In this document: in pieces, positions 1 to 8,143 of the stretch | Position numbering within the stretch: the stretch's first letter is position 1 | Layout: every line of letters starts with the position of its first letter | DNA from: Rhizobium sp. N324 | GTDB taxonomy: Bacteria > Pseudomonadota > Alphaproteobacteria > Rhizobiales > Rhizobiaceae | DNA length: 64,000 nt | Reading direction: 5' to 3' | Assembly (NCBI RefSeq): GCF_001664485.1 | Contig: NZ_CP013633.1 | Location: 124,001-188,000 of the forward strand | Notes under the pieces: generated by a model | The model's database searches: none | Told to the model about the DNA's origin: nothing | The model's input: only the letters and a program-made list of their open reading frames with translations | Made by a program: the position numbers and the translations under genes

Positions 1-31
1 AAAGACCTGGCGGCCGACGTCGGTCGGATGA
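1..31 (+). CDS. tnpB: IS66 TnpB, last nine codons (partial)
   Basis: Reading from base 2 gives KTWRPTSVG followed by TGA at 29-31. This is the characteristic C-terminal tail of IS66-family TnpB accessory proteins (usual form ...TWRPxSxG). The gene is cut by the window edge. It sits 44 bases upstream of tnpC, as expected for the IS66 tnpABC order. Confidence 0.8.
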   Translation, partial: KTWRPTSVG

Positions 32-75
32 GCAAAACACTGGAATGACGGGGTCGAATATGATTCCATCCTGTC

Positions 76-1731
76 ATGAGCAACGCGACCGAAGAACTTC
101 CGGACGACCTTGCCAGTGCGCTTGCACTGCTGGCCCAGGAACGCGCTCGACGTGTTGCAGCCGAAGCAGAAGCAGCGGTCGCCAAGACTGAGGCCGCCAG
201 CGCAAAGGCACTCGTATCGAATTCCGAGGCGCTGATCGCCGGGCTGAAGCTGGAGATCGAGAAGGTTCGCCGTGAACTCTACGGCAGCCGGTCCGAGCGC
301 AAAGCGCGGCTCCTCGAGCAGATGGAACTGCAGCTCGAAGAACTTGAGGCAGACGCCGGTGAAGATGAACTGGTCGCGGAGATCGCAGCCAAAGCTTCAG
401 GAGTCAAAACCTTCGAGCGCAAGGGTCCATCTCGCAAACCGTTTCCCGAGCATCTGCCGCGTGAACGCGTCGTTATCGCCGCTCCCGCGAATTGCGCCTG
501 CTGCGGATCGACCAAACTGTCGAAACTCGGCGAGGACATCACCGAAACCCTGGAGGTTGTCCCACGCCAGTGGAAGGTCATCCAGACGGTGCGGGAGAAG
601 TTCACCTGCCGCGAGTGTGAGAAGATCACGCAGCCGCCAGCACCCTTCCATGTGACGCCCCGCGGTTTTGCCGGGCCGAACCTGCTGGCCATGATCCTGT
701 TCGAGAAGTTCGCCCAGCACCAGCCGCTCAACCGCCAAAGCGAACGCTATGCACGCGAGGGCGTCGACCTCAGCCTGTCGACGCTGGCCGACCAGGTCGG
801 AGCATGTGCCGCGGCGTTGAAGCCCATTCACTCCCTGATCGAGGCGCATGTCCTTGCTGCCGAACGTCTGCACGGCGACGACACGACCGTGCCGATCCTG
901 GCCAAGGGAAAGACCGATACGGGCCGCATCTGGACCTATGTCAGGGACGATCGGCCGTTCGGAGGGCTCTCTCCGCCGGCGGCCCTTTACTATGCCTCGC
1001 GGGACCGACGGCAGGAGCATCCAGAGCGCCACCTGAAGACCTTCACCGGCATTTTGCAGGCGGACGCCTACGGCGGCTACAATCCACTGTTCAAGGTTGA
1101 TCGTGATCCCGATCCCCTGACGCAGGCACTGTGCTGGGCGCACTCGCGTCGCAAATTCTTCGTACTCGCGGACATTGCTGCAAACGCCACGCGTGGAAAG
1201 AACGCTACGCCGATCTCGCCTATGGCGCTCGAAGCCGTCAAACGCATCGATGCCCTGTTCGATATCGAGCGGGAGATCAACGGGCTTGCCGCCGATCAAC
1301 GCCTGGAGCGTCGCCGCAGAGACAGTCTGCCGCTCGTCGACGATCTGCAGGCTTGGCTTCAAACCGAGCGGTCGAAGCTGTCACGCAGTTCTCCGGTCGC
1401 AGAGGCGATCGACTACATGCTCAAGCGTTGGGATGGATTCACGTCATTCTTGCAGGATGGCCGGATTTGCCTGACGAACAATGCCGCCGAGCGGGCGCTC
1501 AGAGGCTTCGCACTCGGCAGAAAATCATGGCTCTTTGCCGGGTCGGATCGCGGCGCTGACCGTGCCGCCTTCATGGCCACGCTGATCATGACGGCAAAAC
1601 TCAACGACATCAATCCGCAGGCATGGCTTGCCGACGTCCTTGCCCGTATCGCAGACACGCCGATTACCAGGCTGGAGCAACTGCTTCCATGGAATTGGAA
1701 ATCGCCGGCTGCAGACGCTCAAGCGGCGTGA
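76..1731 (+). CDS. tnpC: IS66-family transposase TnpC
   Basis: 551-residue DDE transposase of normal IS66 length. In order: an N-terminal coiled-coil and leucine-rich stretch (about residues 15-110), a CxxC zinc-binding segment (CACCGS, about 140), the DDE core with the first Asp in LHGDDTT (about 266), the second in QADAYGGY (about 330), and the C-terminal block LTNNAAERALRGFALGRKSWLF, followed by the IS66 C-terminal domain ending near LLPWNW. No frameshift or stop is visible, so the protein looks functional. It starts at ATG 76; no strong Shine-Dalgarno is seen. Confidence 0.95.
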   Translation: MSNATEELPDDLASALALLAQERARRVAAEAEAAVAKTEAASAKALVSNSEALIAGLKLEIEKVRRELYGSRSERKARLLEQMELQLEELEADAGEDELVAEIAAKASGVKTFERKGPSRKPFPEHLPRERVVIAAPANCACCGSTKLSKLGEDITETLEVVPRQWKVIQTVREKFTCRECEKITQPPAPFHVTPRGFAGPNLLAMILFEKFAQHQPLNRQSERYAREGVDLSLSTLADQVGACAAALKPIHSLIEAHVLAAERLHGDDTTVPILAKGKTDTGRIWTYVRDDRPFGGLSPPAALYYASRDRRQEHPERHLKTFTGILQADAYGGYNPLFKVDRDPDPLTQALCWAHSRRKFFVLADIAANATRGKNATPISPMALEAVKRIDALFDIEREINGLAADQRLERRRRDSLPLVDDLQAWLQTERSKLSRSSPVAEAIDYMLKRWDGFTSFLQDGRICLTNNAAERALRGFALGRKSWLFAGSDRGADRAAFMATLIMTAKLNDINPQAWLADVLARIADTPITRLEQLLPWNWKSPAADAQAA

Positions 1732-2024
1732 CTGACAGCGGTTGCGTGTCGGCTCCCGATCCATTGCGAGCAAGCGCCGTTACCTACTTCCTTGATCCGT
1801 TCTTGCAGTGAACGCACCAAATCCCCTTGCTTGGGGATTGTAGGGCGGGTTTGCCGCATCGTGGGCAGACAGTGGCAATGGAGCCAGTCCTGTAGGTCAT
1901 TGCGCACCCCTTACCGCGACAAGAAAATTATTCGCCTACCCAATGCATACAGCATTGTGCCTGCCTTCTCCATTGGTCACGGAGAACTAAGTGGCCAGGA
2001 AAGCGGCCTTCGCCGGATGCTTAC

Positions 2025-2199
2025 GATTTTTCTCCCCAGCTCAGAGCTAGAGCGGGCTGCAGCGAGAAGCGGCCGGGGTCCTCGAGCCAGGCACGATCAT
2101 ACTCAAACACGATTGTTTCGGCACCACGGGCGCGATTGCTCCGGGCCAGATGGGACGTGTGCGGCCGTGAAGGTCGAGATGAACTTCGAAATCAGCCAT
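2025..2199 (-). pseudogene. HipA-like toxin kinase, N-terminal fragment cut by IS66
   Basis: Reading leftward from ATG 2199, the product starts MADFEVHLDLHGRTRPI. After a small indel the neighbouring frame continues LARSNRARGAETIVFEYDRAW and LEDPGRFSLQPALELG, which is the start of HipA-family Ser/Thr kinase toxins. Homology stops at the IS66 end near 2024, so the catalytic C-terminal part is missing here. The ATG overlaps the stop of the upstream HTH gene in the string ATGGCTGA, the coupling typical of hipBA pairs. The frameshift and truncation make this a dead toxin gene. Confidence 0.75.
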
Positions 2200-2532
2200 C
2201 GCGTGACGATCCCGGTGATCGCCTTGGGTGAGCGTGCTTGGGCAACTCTGCATTGGCCAGAGACTGGCCGACGCTGTCGTTACCGATGTCGGCGACTTGG
2301 CTCAGCCCATCTAGCAGGCCGAGTGCCTGGAGGACGCCTGCATAGATGCCGATGCTGACATTGGTGTCGCCGGCCTCGATCTTTTGAAGCGTTGAGCGTG
2401 AGGTGAAGGCACGTTCGGCTACTACCGCCATAGGCAGGCGGCGACGTCGACGTGCGTCGTGGATGTCTGCGCCCAGTTTGCGCAGCGCGCCGCACAGCGG
2501 CCGGAGGGTTGTGAGGTGTCGGAATTTGTCAC
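2192..2532 (-). pseudogene. HipB-like XRE-family antitoxin, start region apparently frameshifted
   Basis: The frame ending at 2192 encodes LRKLGADIHDARRRRRLP, MAVVAERAFTSRSTLQKIEAG and a C-terminal helix rich in Leu/Gly. This is the XRE helix-turn-helix layout of HipB-type antitoxins that autorepress and neutralise HipA. The first in-frame ATG (2431) lies inside the HTH; upstream the frame is open to a TAG at 2540-2542 without ATG, GTG or TTG. A plausible N-terminus (MTNSDTS, GTG at 2532) is in another frame, so a one-base indel near 2505-2520 probably broke the gene. Use of a non-canonical start cannot be excluded. Confidence 0.6.
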
Positions 2533-2575
2533 CTTCGCACTACAGATTGCACTAGATATGTAGCACGAAGGTTAC
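2528..2575. promoter_or_regulatory. Inverted repeat, likely hipBA autoregulatory operator
   Basis: Arms GTCACCTTCGCACTACA (2528-2544) and TGTAGCACGAAGGTTAC (2559-2575) are reverse complements at 14 of 17 positions and are separated by 14 bases. They lie directly upstream of the HipB-like gene. HipB-type antitoxins are known to bind palindromes in their own promoter; assignment here is by position and symmetry. Confidence 0.6.
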
Positions 2576-3039
2576 AATTTTTCAAGAGAGATGGTCAGAG
2601 AGAAAAGTGGTTAGAATGGGAATTGCGGGAGCGATAGCGCAAGTACGAGCCAGGCTGGCAGGCGAAGAAAGATGGCGGATCTTGAGGCGCTCAAGATCGA
2701 TGCCGCCTCCGGACTGGAGGCGCGATCGGAACCACTATCGTCTGCTGATGCGGCTTTTGCCGATTGCCAAGCTGCACCCGGCCCTTAGTCGAACGGGTGC
2801 TCCTGGAAGATGCGGTGGTGTCGGTGACCGTGGACACCTCGTCGATCAGGGTCGCAACCGTGGCTGGTTTTGAGAAATCGGCGGGCGGACATTGTCGGCC
2901 ATCAGGACACCAATTGAACTAGGCCATTTGGACTAGAATTTCCACTTATGGCGCGCCAACCGATCGGTTCCTCATGGATCGGGAAGCCGACCTCTACACA
3001 GCGGGCTCAATCCTCGAGAATAGTTGCTAATGACCGCTC
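2576..3039. other. Intergenic remnant without an intact gene
   Basis: No complete gene is recognised. One stretch (about 2785-2870, + strand) reads LVERVLLEDAVVSVTVDTSSIRVATVAGF in pieces with stops nearby, so it may be decayed coding sequence of unknown origin. The right part is AT-richer and leads into the promoter of the GntR gene. Confidence 0.4.
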
Positions 3040-3058
3040 ATCAGACAATCTGATTGAA
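3040..3058. promoter_or_regulatory. GntR-type operator upstream of first GntR gene
   Basis: ATCAGACAATCTGATTGAA contains the perfect inverted repeat TCAGA-CAA-TCTGA (3041-3053), the reverse complement of the core AGATTGTCTGA shared by the other sites in this window. It lies 64 bases before the regulator start, which suggests autoregulation. Confidence 0.65.
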
Positions 3059-3121
3059 AGTTCCCCGCGAAGCAGCCATATATTTAGCTCAAATTCATTA
3101 GTGCTACGTAGGACATTGATC

Positions 3122-3802
3122 ATGGTAGATGTGGAGCTGCAGGTCGCTCGGCAAAATGCCTCTCTTCGAGTGCAAGTCGAAGAAAGGCTCAGACAGGCTA
3201 TTGCGACGGGCAAGTTCAAGCCGGGGCAAAGGCTCGTCGAGCGCGAGCTTTGCGAAATGATCGGCGTGGGTCGCACGTCCGTCCGTGAAGCGCTTCGGCA
3301 GCTTGAGGCAGAGGGATTGATCACAAGCTTCCCCCACAAGGGTCCAGTTGTCAGTATCATAACCTATGAGGAGGCCGCTCAGCTCTACACCGTCCGCGCG
3401 CTGCTCGAGGGGTTTGCTGGTCAGCAGTTCGCCGAAAATGGAACGGCGGAAGATATTGCCACTTTGCAAGATGCCGTTAGAGAATTCGAAGCGTCGGCGG
3501 AAAGCGGCGTGGGACACAGGCTCATCGCTGCCAAAAACGCCTTCTATGACTGCTTGATGGATGGCAGCAAAAACGTCTTCGTCAGGCAAATGCTAACATC
3601 GCTGCACAACCGGATCAATCTTCTGCGCATGACTTCGATGACACAACCGGGGCGCCTCAAACATAGCATTGCAGAAATCAAAGAGATTGCCGAAGCGATC
3701 CAAAATCGCAACGGACCCAGGGCTGCGGCCGCTTGTAAGCACCACATTGATATGGCTGCGAAAGTCGCACTCGAGTACCTGCGCAACAACACCTCAGGCT
3801 GA
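3122..3802 (+). CDS. GntR-family transcriptional regulator with FCD domain (copy 1)
   Basis: 226-residue DNA-binding repressor or activator. Residues about 10-75 form the GntR winged helix (KPGQRLVERELCEMIGVGRTSVREALRQL...GLITSFPHKGPVV) and about 85-215 the all-helical FCD ligand-binding domain. It is a close paralogue of the regulator at 32510; alignment with that protein fixes the start at ATG 3122, since MVDVELQVARQNASLR matches MGTIDLQITRQNASLR. Operator-like palindromes flank it (3040, 3824, 4031), consistent with self-control and control of the adjacent catabolic genes. FCD regulators usually bind small organic acids; the ligand here is unknown. Confidence 0.92.
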   Translation: MVDVELQVARQNASLRVQVEERLRQAIATGKFKPGQRLVERELCEMIGVGRTSVREALRQLEAEGLITSFPHKGPVVSIITYEEAAQLYTVRALLEGFAGQQFAENGTAEDIATLQDAVREFEASAESGVGHRLIAAKNAFYDCLMDGSKNVFVRQMLTSLHNRINLLRMTSMTQPGRLKHSIAEIKEIAEAIQNRNGPRAAAACKHHIDMAAKVALEYLRNNTSG

Positions 3803-3811
3803 TGCCATAAG

Positions 3812-3840
3812 ATTTTCCGAAAATTGACAGATTGTCTGAT
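3812..3840 (+). promoter_or_regulatory. Orphan operator copy downstream of the GntR gene
   Basis: TTGACAGATTGTCTGAT at 3824-3840 is identical to the site at 4031-4047, and the preceding ATTTTCCGA is also shared (3812-3820 and 4022-4030), so the two form a direct repeat with centres 207 bases apart. No -10 box or gene follows this copy. It may be an auxiliary operator for looping or a by-product of duplication. Confidence 0.65.
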
Positions 3841-4030
3841 GCTGTAGGTGGCCGGGTGTAATCAAATCCTTCAGGCACGGTGCTTTTGACAACGCAACAA
3901 CCTCTCTGGTGTCCATCGGACGATAAGATGGGTGCTGCTTGCACGGTCATTTTAAGTGAGGTGATTGAAGAAGCGACAGCAAAATTGGCGTCGTAGCGAG
4001 GGCGCACCGGCCCAAGCATGAATTTTCCGA

Positions 4031-4059
4031 TTGACAGATTGTCTGATAGGTCGTTAACT
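4031..4059 (+). promoter_or_regulatory. Operator/promoter of the HIBADH-like gene
   Basis: TTGACAGATTGTCTGAT (4031-4047) supplies a consensus -35 TTGACA; 17 bases further is TTAACT (4054-4059) as a -10. The inverted core CAGA-TTG-TCTG lies in the spacer, so a bound repressor would occlude RNA polymerase. A strong Shine-Dalgarno (GGAGG, 4073-4077) follows. Confidence 0.75.
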
Positions 4060-4115
4060 ACTCCTCACTAACGGAGGTAGCTGATTGTGCTTGCCTCACA
4101 TTCGGGAGCGGGACG

Positions 4116-5000
4116 TTGTCACCACGAAAAAATCTGCGCGTCGCCTTTATTGGTCTCGGCGCAATGGGCGGGCCGATGGCACAACATCTGTTGTCGGCTC
4201 AATTCGAAGTCACTGGCTTTGATCTATCGGCCGAGGCTAGGGAAAGGTTCGCGGCCGTCGGCGGCGTTCCGGCAGAGACGGTAGCGGAAGCATTCAATGG
4301 CGCCGATGTTGCGGTTACCATGCTTCCCAACGGCAAGATTGTTCAAGACGCGCTCTTCAAGGATGGGGCCTGGCAATCCCTGAGTGCTGACGCGCTTGTC
4401 ATCGACATGAGCTCATCGGCGCCCAATGATACTCGTGAGCTCGCAGAGCGCTTGCATCAGAAGGGCTTGCGGCTGGTCGATGCTCCCGTGTCAGGCGGAG
4501 TGAAGCGAGCCGTCGAAGGCTCTCTTACTATCATGGCAGGCGGTGCTTCTGACGATATCGATCAAGCTGATCCCATCCTGTGCGCCATGGGCGGCCAGAT
4601 TTTTAGGACAGGCCCGATCGGCTCAGGGCACGCCATGAAAGCCATCAACAATTTCGTATCGGGAGCCGGGGTTCTGGCAGCTATCGAAGGCGTTCTTCTT
4701 GGCCGAACGTTTGGTCTCGATCCTAGAACGATCGTCGATATTCTCAACTCGTCGTCTGGCAAGAACAACGCAACAGAAGTGAAGATGAAGCAGTTCATCC
4801 TCTCGGAGACTTTTGGCTCTGGTTTTGCTTTGGGGCTTATGGCGAAAGACATTAGGATTGCAGCGGACTTGTCGAAGGCGCTCAATCTCCAGCTGCCGAC
4901 ATTGGCCGGTACCGCTGATGCCTGGGATGCTGCTCGGCATGCTTTAGGCCCCGATGTCGACCATACGAAAATTGCGCAGTTCGTGAAAGATCAGGCCTGA
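4116..5000 (+). CDS. 3-hydroxyisobutyrate dehydrogenase-family oxidoreductase
   Basis: 294-residue beta-hydroxyacid dehydrogenase that should oxidise a short 3-hydroxy acid with NAD(P). Visible: Rossmann motif GLGAMGGPM (13-21), substrate loop DAPVSGG (122-128), and catalytic Lys175 in GHAMKAINN, then the all-helical C-terminal domain. Length is normal for the family. The frame has no upstream ATG; TTG 4116 follows a GGGAG (4104-4108). Oddly, the stronger GGAGG at 4073 is placed for an out-of-frame GTG at 4087, so either a short leader peptide exists or the original start was lost by an indel. The gene has its own operator at 4031. Exact substrate (3-hydroxyisobutyrate, tartronate semialdehyde or other) is not determinable. 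Confidence 0.88.
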   Translation: MSPRKNLRVAFIGLGAMGGPMAQHLLSAQFEVTGFDLSAEARERFAAVGGVPAETVAEAFNGADVAVTMLPNGKIVQDALFKDGAWQSLSADALVIDMSSSAPNDTRELAERLHQKGLRLVDAPVSGGVKRAVEGSLTIMAGGASDDIDQADPILCAMGGQIFRTGPIGSGHAMKAINNFVSGAGVLAAIEGVLLGRTFGLDPRTIVDILNSSSGKNNATEVKMKQFILSETFGSGFALGLMAKDIRIAADLSKALNLQLPTLAGTADAWDAARHALGPDVDHTKIAQFVKDQA

Positions 5001-5020
5001 CCGCGAAAAACTACGCCAAA

Positions 5021-5060
5021 CTGACAGTTGAAAATTGTCTGATAATCTGTCAAATATGAT
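5021..5060 (+). promoter_or_regulatory. Operator of the CMD-hydrolase-ABC operon
   Basis: ATTGTCTGATAATCTGTCAA (5034-5053) joins two half sites of the shared operator head to tail: ATTGTCTGAT on + and TTGACAGATT on -. A CTGACAG lies just upstream (5021). The arrangement differs from the single-site promoters and I cannot place the -35 and -10 boxes with confidence; TATGAT occurs at 5055-5060. Confidence 0.6.
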
Positions 5061-5077
5061 GAAGGGAGCGAAACCCA

Positions 5078-5506
5078 ATGGCCACTTTGGACAGGAAAGA
5101 TAAGGGGTCTAAGGCCGGCGAGCGAACAGCTCCATCGGAGCAGTTCAAGCGCGGACTTGCTACTCGTCGGCAGGTGATGGGGGACGCTTACGTTGATGCG
5201 GCCCTCGGAAAGGCGACCGACTTCACCTGGCCGATGCAGGAACTCGTCACCGAGTATTGTTGGGACAATATCTGGAACCGACCTGGCCTCGACCGTCGCG
5301 CTCGATCGATCCTCAACCTTGGAATGATAGCGGTTTTAAACCGACCGCACGAGCTCAGAGGCCACATCCGCGGCGCCATCAACAACGGTGTTACGAAACA
5401 GGAGATCCAGGAGATCTTCCTTCAGGTGGCTATCTACGTTGGTGTGCCAGCAGGCATCGACAGTTTCAGGCATGCCCAGGAAGTATTCACCGAAATGGGC
5501 ATTTGA
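5078..5506 (+). CDS. Carboxymuconolactone decarboxylase-family protein (copy 1)
   Basis: 142 residues, the size of PcaC-type proteins of the AhpD/CMD fold. The conserved block TEYCWDNIWNRPGLDRRARSI...LNRPHELRGHIRGAINNGVTKQEIQEIFLQVAIYVGVPAGIDSF matches 4-carboxymuconolactone decarboxylases. There is no CxxC pair, so peroxidase activity of the AhpD kind is unlikely. GAAGGGAG precedes ATG 5078. It heads a long operon (hydrolase, ABC importer, SSADH) behind the operator at 5034 and has a close paralogue at 37802. Many CMD-family members act in lactone or ring-cleavage pathways; the reaction here is inferred only at family level. Confidence 0.88.
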   Translation: MATLDRKDKGSKAGERTAPSEQFKRGLATRRQVMGDAYVDAALGKATDFTWPMQELVTEYCWDNIWNRPGLDRRARSILNLGMIAVLNRPHELRGHIRGAINNGVTKQEIQEIFLQVAIYVGVPAGIDSFRHAQEVFTEMGI

Positions 5507-5583
5507 GAATGTGCTGTCCCGTGAGGGGGCATGTACAACATGCGCGGAGTTCTCAGCGCTTATCAACAAGGGAGGAGCCTAAA

Positions 5584-5967
5584 ATGGCGATAGATCTCAA
5601 GAAATTCATAGAATTCGTGCGTGAGGATTTCGAGTTCAAGCGCGAAACTCGTTATCTTAACGGTATATTAAAATGCGATTTCCCTACCCGCAGTGTAGCG
5701 CTTCATTTCGAGGACGGTACGTTGCTAAAGGTGGAAGAGGCCGAATACGACGACGACAAGTGCACTATCGTCATACGCGGGACCGGTTCACAGTGGGAGG
5801 CGCTGCTTCAGCACAAACCCTTGCCGTTTTATCAGTGCTTGCAGTCATCAAACATCAAGCATGGCCTCTACCTTAGCAGTAACAACGAAACCTTCGCGTA
5901 TCTGCCTGCTCTCAACCGCATGACCACCCTGATGCGCAATGCCCGTTCTGAAGGAGCAGCAGCATGA
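5584..5967 (+). CDS. SCP2-like small protein, partner of the next hydrolase
   Basis: 127-residue soluble protein with no signal peptide. The pattern (helix, beta strands around ALHFEDGTLLKVEEAEYDDDKCTIVI, then xWExLLQxxPLPFYQ and a C-terminal PALNRMTTLM helix) resembles SCP2/sterol-carrier-like domains. It aligns with residues 1-120 of the fused protein at 33329 (there WEKVMQVPPPATYH and PALERLFEI). Starts at ATG 5584 after AGGAG, and its stop overlaps the hydrolase start by four bases (ATGA), so the two are co-translated. Fusion of the same pair elsewhere in the window argues that they work together, perhaps with this part presenting a hydrophobic substrate. The SCP2 assignment is a fold-level guess. 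Confidence 0.75.
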   Translation: MAIDLKKFIEFVREDFEFKRETRYLNGILKCDFPTRSVALHFEDGTLLKVEEAEYDDDKCTIVIRGTGSQWEALLQHKPLPFYQCLQSSNIKHGLYLSSNNETFAYLPALNRMTTLMRNARSEGAAA

Positions 5968-6860
5968 CCAAGTTTGACCCCATTATCGGCCGTTATCTCT
6001 ATCTCACCGTAGAAGGTATCGAGTACCGCGTCTATTACGAAGAAGCGGGCCAGGGGATTCCGCTTCTCGTCGGTCATACGGCAGGGTCCGACGGTCGCCA
6101 ATACCGTCATATGCTTTGCGATTCCGACGTGACGAAAAATTTTCGCGTCATCGCGTTCGATCTGCCGTATCACGGCAAGTCCCTTCCCCCCTACGGCGTT
6201 CGCTGGTGGGAGAAGGAATACAACATGACCAAGAAGTTCATGATGGACTTCCAGCTCGAACTCTCAAAAGCGCTCGACCTAGACCGCCCCGTTTATTTGG
6301 GCAGCTCCATGGGCGGCCATCTCGCGATCGACCTGGCATCGAACTATCCGGACAACTTCCGCGCCACGATCTCGGTCGAAGGTGCGTTGCGCTCGGCGGC
6401 GGAGTACGTCGACGTCGGTATGGCTGGCATCCGCAGGGAGTTCGACAATCCAAACGTCAATCGCACCTCCATCGGTGCGGCGATGATGCTGAATATCTCA
6501 CCGTACTCGCCAGAAGCGAATGTCCGTGAAATCCAGTGGGAATACAGCTGCGGTGGACCGGGAATCTTCGCGGGTGATCTTTATTACTACTACTACGACC
6601 ACGATGTGTCGCCAGAAGAAGCCAGCAAAATCGATACGTCGAAATGTATGCTATACTTCCTCACGGGCGAATACGATCCAAACACGTCCCCGGCCGATAC
6701 CAAGATTGCTGCAGACCTGGTCAAAGGCTCCAAGTTTTGGACAATGGAAAAGCTCGGACATTTTCCCGTTACTGAGGACTATAGCGAGTTCCGGAAGTAT
6801 CTGTTGCCGATTCTTGAGGAGATCCAACAGTCATCAGCAGCCCGGTCTAAGGTTGCCTGA
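5964..6860 (+). CDS. Alpha/beta hydrolase (copy 1, unfused)
   Basis: 298-residue serine hydrolase. Oxyanion region near GHTAGSDGRQ (38-47), nucleophile Ser115 in the elbow GSSMG, acid Asp238 in LTGEYDP and His266 in EKLGHFPV give a full catalytic triad. It probably cleaves an ester, lactone or amide. A run of five tyrosines (208-212, in YYYYYDHD) is unusual. The start overlaps the preceding SCP2-like gene (ATGA). The closest relative in the window is the C-terminal two thirds of the protein at 33329. Cytoplasmic: no signal peptide. Confidence 0.88.
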   Translation: MTKFDPIIGRYLYLTVEGIEYRVYYEEAGQGIPLLVGHTAGSDGRQYRHMLCDSDVTKNFRVIAFDLPYHGKSLPPYGVRWWEKEYNMTKKFMMDFQLELSKALDLDRPVYLGSSMGGHLAIDLASNYPDNFRATISVEGALRSAAEYVDVGMAGIRREFDNPNVNRTSIGAAMMLNISPYSPEANVREIQWEYSCGGPGIFAGDLYYYYYDHDVSPEEASKIDTSKCMLYFLTGEYDPNTSPADTKIAADLVKGSKFWTMEKLGHFPVTEDYSEFRKYLLPILEEIQQSSAARSKVA

Positions 6861-6885
6861 TCCTTTTCTCGGGAGGAGAACTTCA

Positions 6886-8052
6886 ATGAGGTGCATTCTG
6901 AATGTCACACTTGGGGCGCTGATCTCGGTTAGCGCCCTGGCGACAACCGCTTACGCGGATGGTGTCGATCAGCTACCGGCTACAGAAAAGAAGATCTATG
7001 AAACTGTAGATCCGCAGATTCCATTGGGGGCGAGCGCCTACAAAGACTTCAAGCCCAAAAAGCTTCCTCCGTGGAAGATCGGCTATGCAAGCAGCTACGC
7101 TGGCAACACCTGGCGAGCCGCAGCTCTCGATGCGGTCATGAGCGATCTTTTACCGCGATCAAAGGCTGCGGGCCTGGTGTCTGATGTCGTGGTCACCCAG
7201 TCGGATCTTAAAGACGCCGTTCAGATCCAGCAGATGCGTCAGATGGTGGACGAAGGCGTCGATGCAATCATCATCTGCTGCTCGAACGTCACGGCTCTTA
7301 ATCAGACGATCGAATATGCCTACAAAGCCGGTGTGCCGGTGTTCTCATTTTCGGGCTACGTGACGTCGCCATACGCCATCAATGGCGCGGCCAATCACGC
7401 GCAGGGCGGTGCCGAGATGGCGACGTGGCTGGCGGAAAAAATAGGAAAGAAGGGCAATATCCTTCTCGTTTCTGGTATTCCCGGTTTCGCTTCTTCGGAC
7501 AGCTTTGACAAAGCGGCTAAGGAAGCACTTGCTAAGTACCCCGACATAAAGATCGTCGGTGAAGTTGCAGGGAAGTGGACCGACCAGGTGGCCCAGGTCG
7601 AAGTTCAGAAGTTTCTTGCGACGAACCCGACGAAGATTGATGGGATCCTCACGCAGGGGGCCCAAGAGAACGGCGTTCTCAACGCAATGCTGCAGTCAGG
7701 TCGAGACATGATCCCGATTACTCTCGGGGGGGAAGCTTCCGCCGCGTGCTACTGGCGCAAGAACCCCGAGTTTGTGGACAGGAGTTTCCATATTTGGCCG
7801 CCGCGTCGCGAGATGCAACAGATGTGGGAGATCATGCTCCGCACATTGGAGGGACAAGGCCCTAAGGTTCAGTCCTTCCTTCGACCCGTCTTGCCTTACA
7901 CCATCGATGAAGTCCGCGCGGCAATACCAGAAGATTGCGACTTGAACTCGACAGACTTCGTGGAGCCCAAGGCGGACGGGTGGTTTCCTGCTGCGATTGC
8001 TGCAGACTACTTCGAACGCCCGGCTGATCCCTGGAAGCCTGTGTCGAAGTGA
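6886..8052 (+). CDS. Periplasmic sugar-type ABC binding protein (paralogue A)
   Basis: 388-residue peripla_BP_4/RbsB-like binding protein with an N-terminal signal peptide (MRCILNVTLGALISVSALATTAYA). The mature part starts DGVDQLPATEKKIYE and includes PPWKIGYASSYAGNTWRA, SDLKDAVQIQQMRQMVDEGVDAIIICCSN and GFASSDSFDKAA. It is strongly similar to the proteins at 25059 and 39524, sharing the unusual double Cys in ICCSN. ATG 6886 follows GGGAGGAG. Followed by a stem-loop (8058-8089) and the importer ATPase and permeases. The ligand is probably a small polar molecule, not necessarily a sugar. Confidence 0.92.
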   Translation: MRCILNVTLGALISVSALATTAYADGVDQLPATEKKIYETVDPQIPLGASAYKDFKPKKLPPWKIGYASSYAGNTWRAAALDAVMSDLLPRSKAAGLVSDVVVTQSDLKDAVQIQQMRQMVDEGVDAIIICCSNVTALNQTIEYAYKAGVPVFSFSGYVTSPYAINGAANHAQGGAEMATWLAEKIGKKGNILLVSGIPGFASSDSFDKAAKEALAKYPDIKIVGEVAGKWTDQVAQVEVQKFLATNPTKIDGILTQGAQENGVLNAMLQSGRDMIPITLGGEASAACYWRKNPEFVDRSFHIWPPRREMQQMWEIMLRTLEGQGPKVQSFLRPVLPYTIDEVRAAIPEDCDLNSTDFVEPKADGWFPAAIAADYFERPADPWKPVSK

Positions 8053-8057
8053 AACTG

Positions 8058-8089
8058 TTCTGCCCGGTGGGTCTTGCCACCGGACAGAA
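8058..8089 (+). other. Stem-loop between binding protein and ATPase genes
   Basis: TTCTGCCCGGTGG (8058-8070) pairs with CCACCGGACAGAA (8077-8089) across a 6-base loop with one mismatch. No U tract follows. Stem-loops at this point in binding-protein operons commonly protect the upstream mRNA so that binding protein is made in excess over the membrane parts; that role is inferred. Confidence 0.65.
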
Positions 8090-8143
8090 GTTTCTCTTGT
8101 GGGAGGACCGCCTCGCGCGGCCGTTGGGATTAGAGGATCTCCG

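Larger units (their letters stand above)
1..2024 (+). mobile_element. IS66-family element, right part (left end outside window)
   Basis: The segment holds the tail of tnpB, a full tnpC transposase and a non-coding right arm. I place the right terminus at about 2024, where the sequence reads GCCGGATGCTTAC; IS66 elements have ends that start GTAA, i.e. finish in TTAC. Immediately beyond it a hipA-like coding fragment begins mid-gene, which supports this as the insertion boundary. The left end and tnpA lie outside the window, so the target duplication cannot be checked. Confidence 0.7.

Noticed and set aside
397..1362. 321-codon minus-strand open frame opposite tnpC
   Set aside because: Antisense of the IS66 transposase; lacks recognisable motifs.
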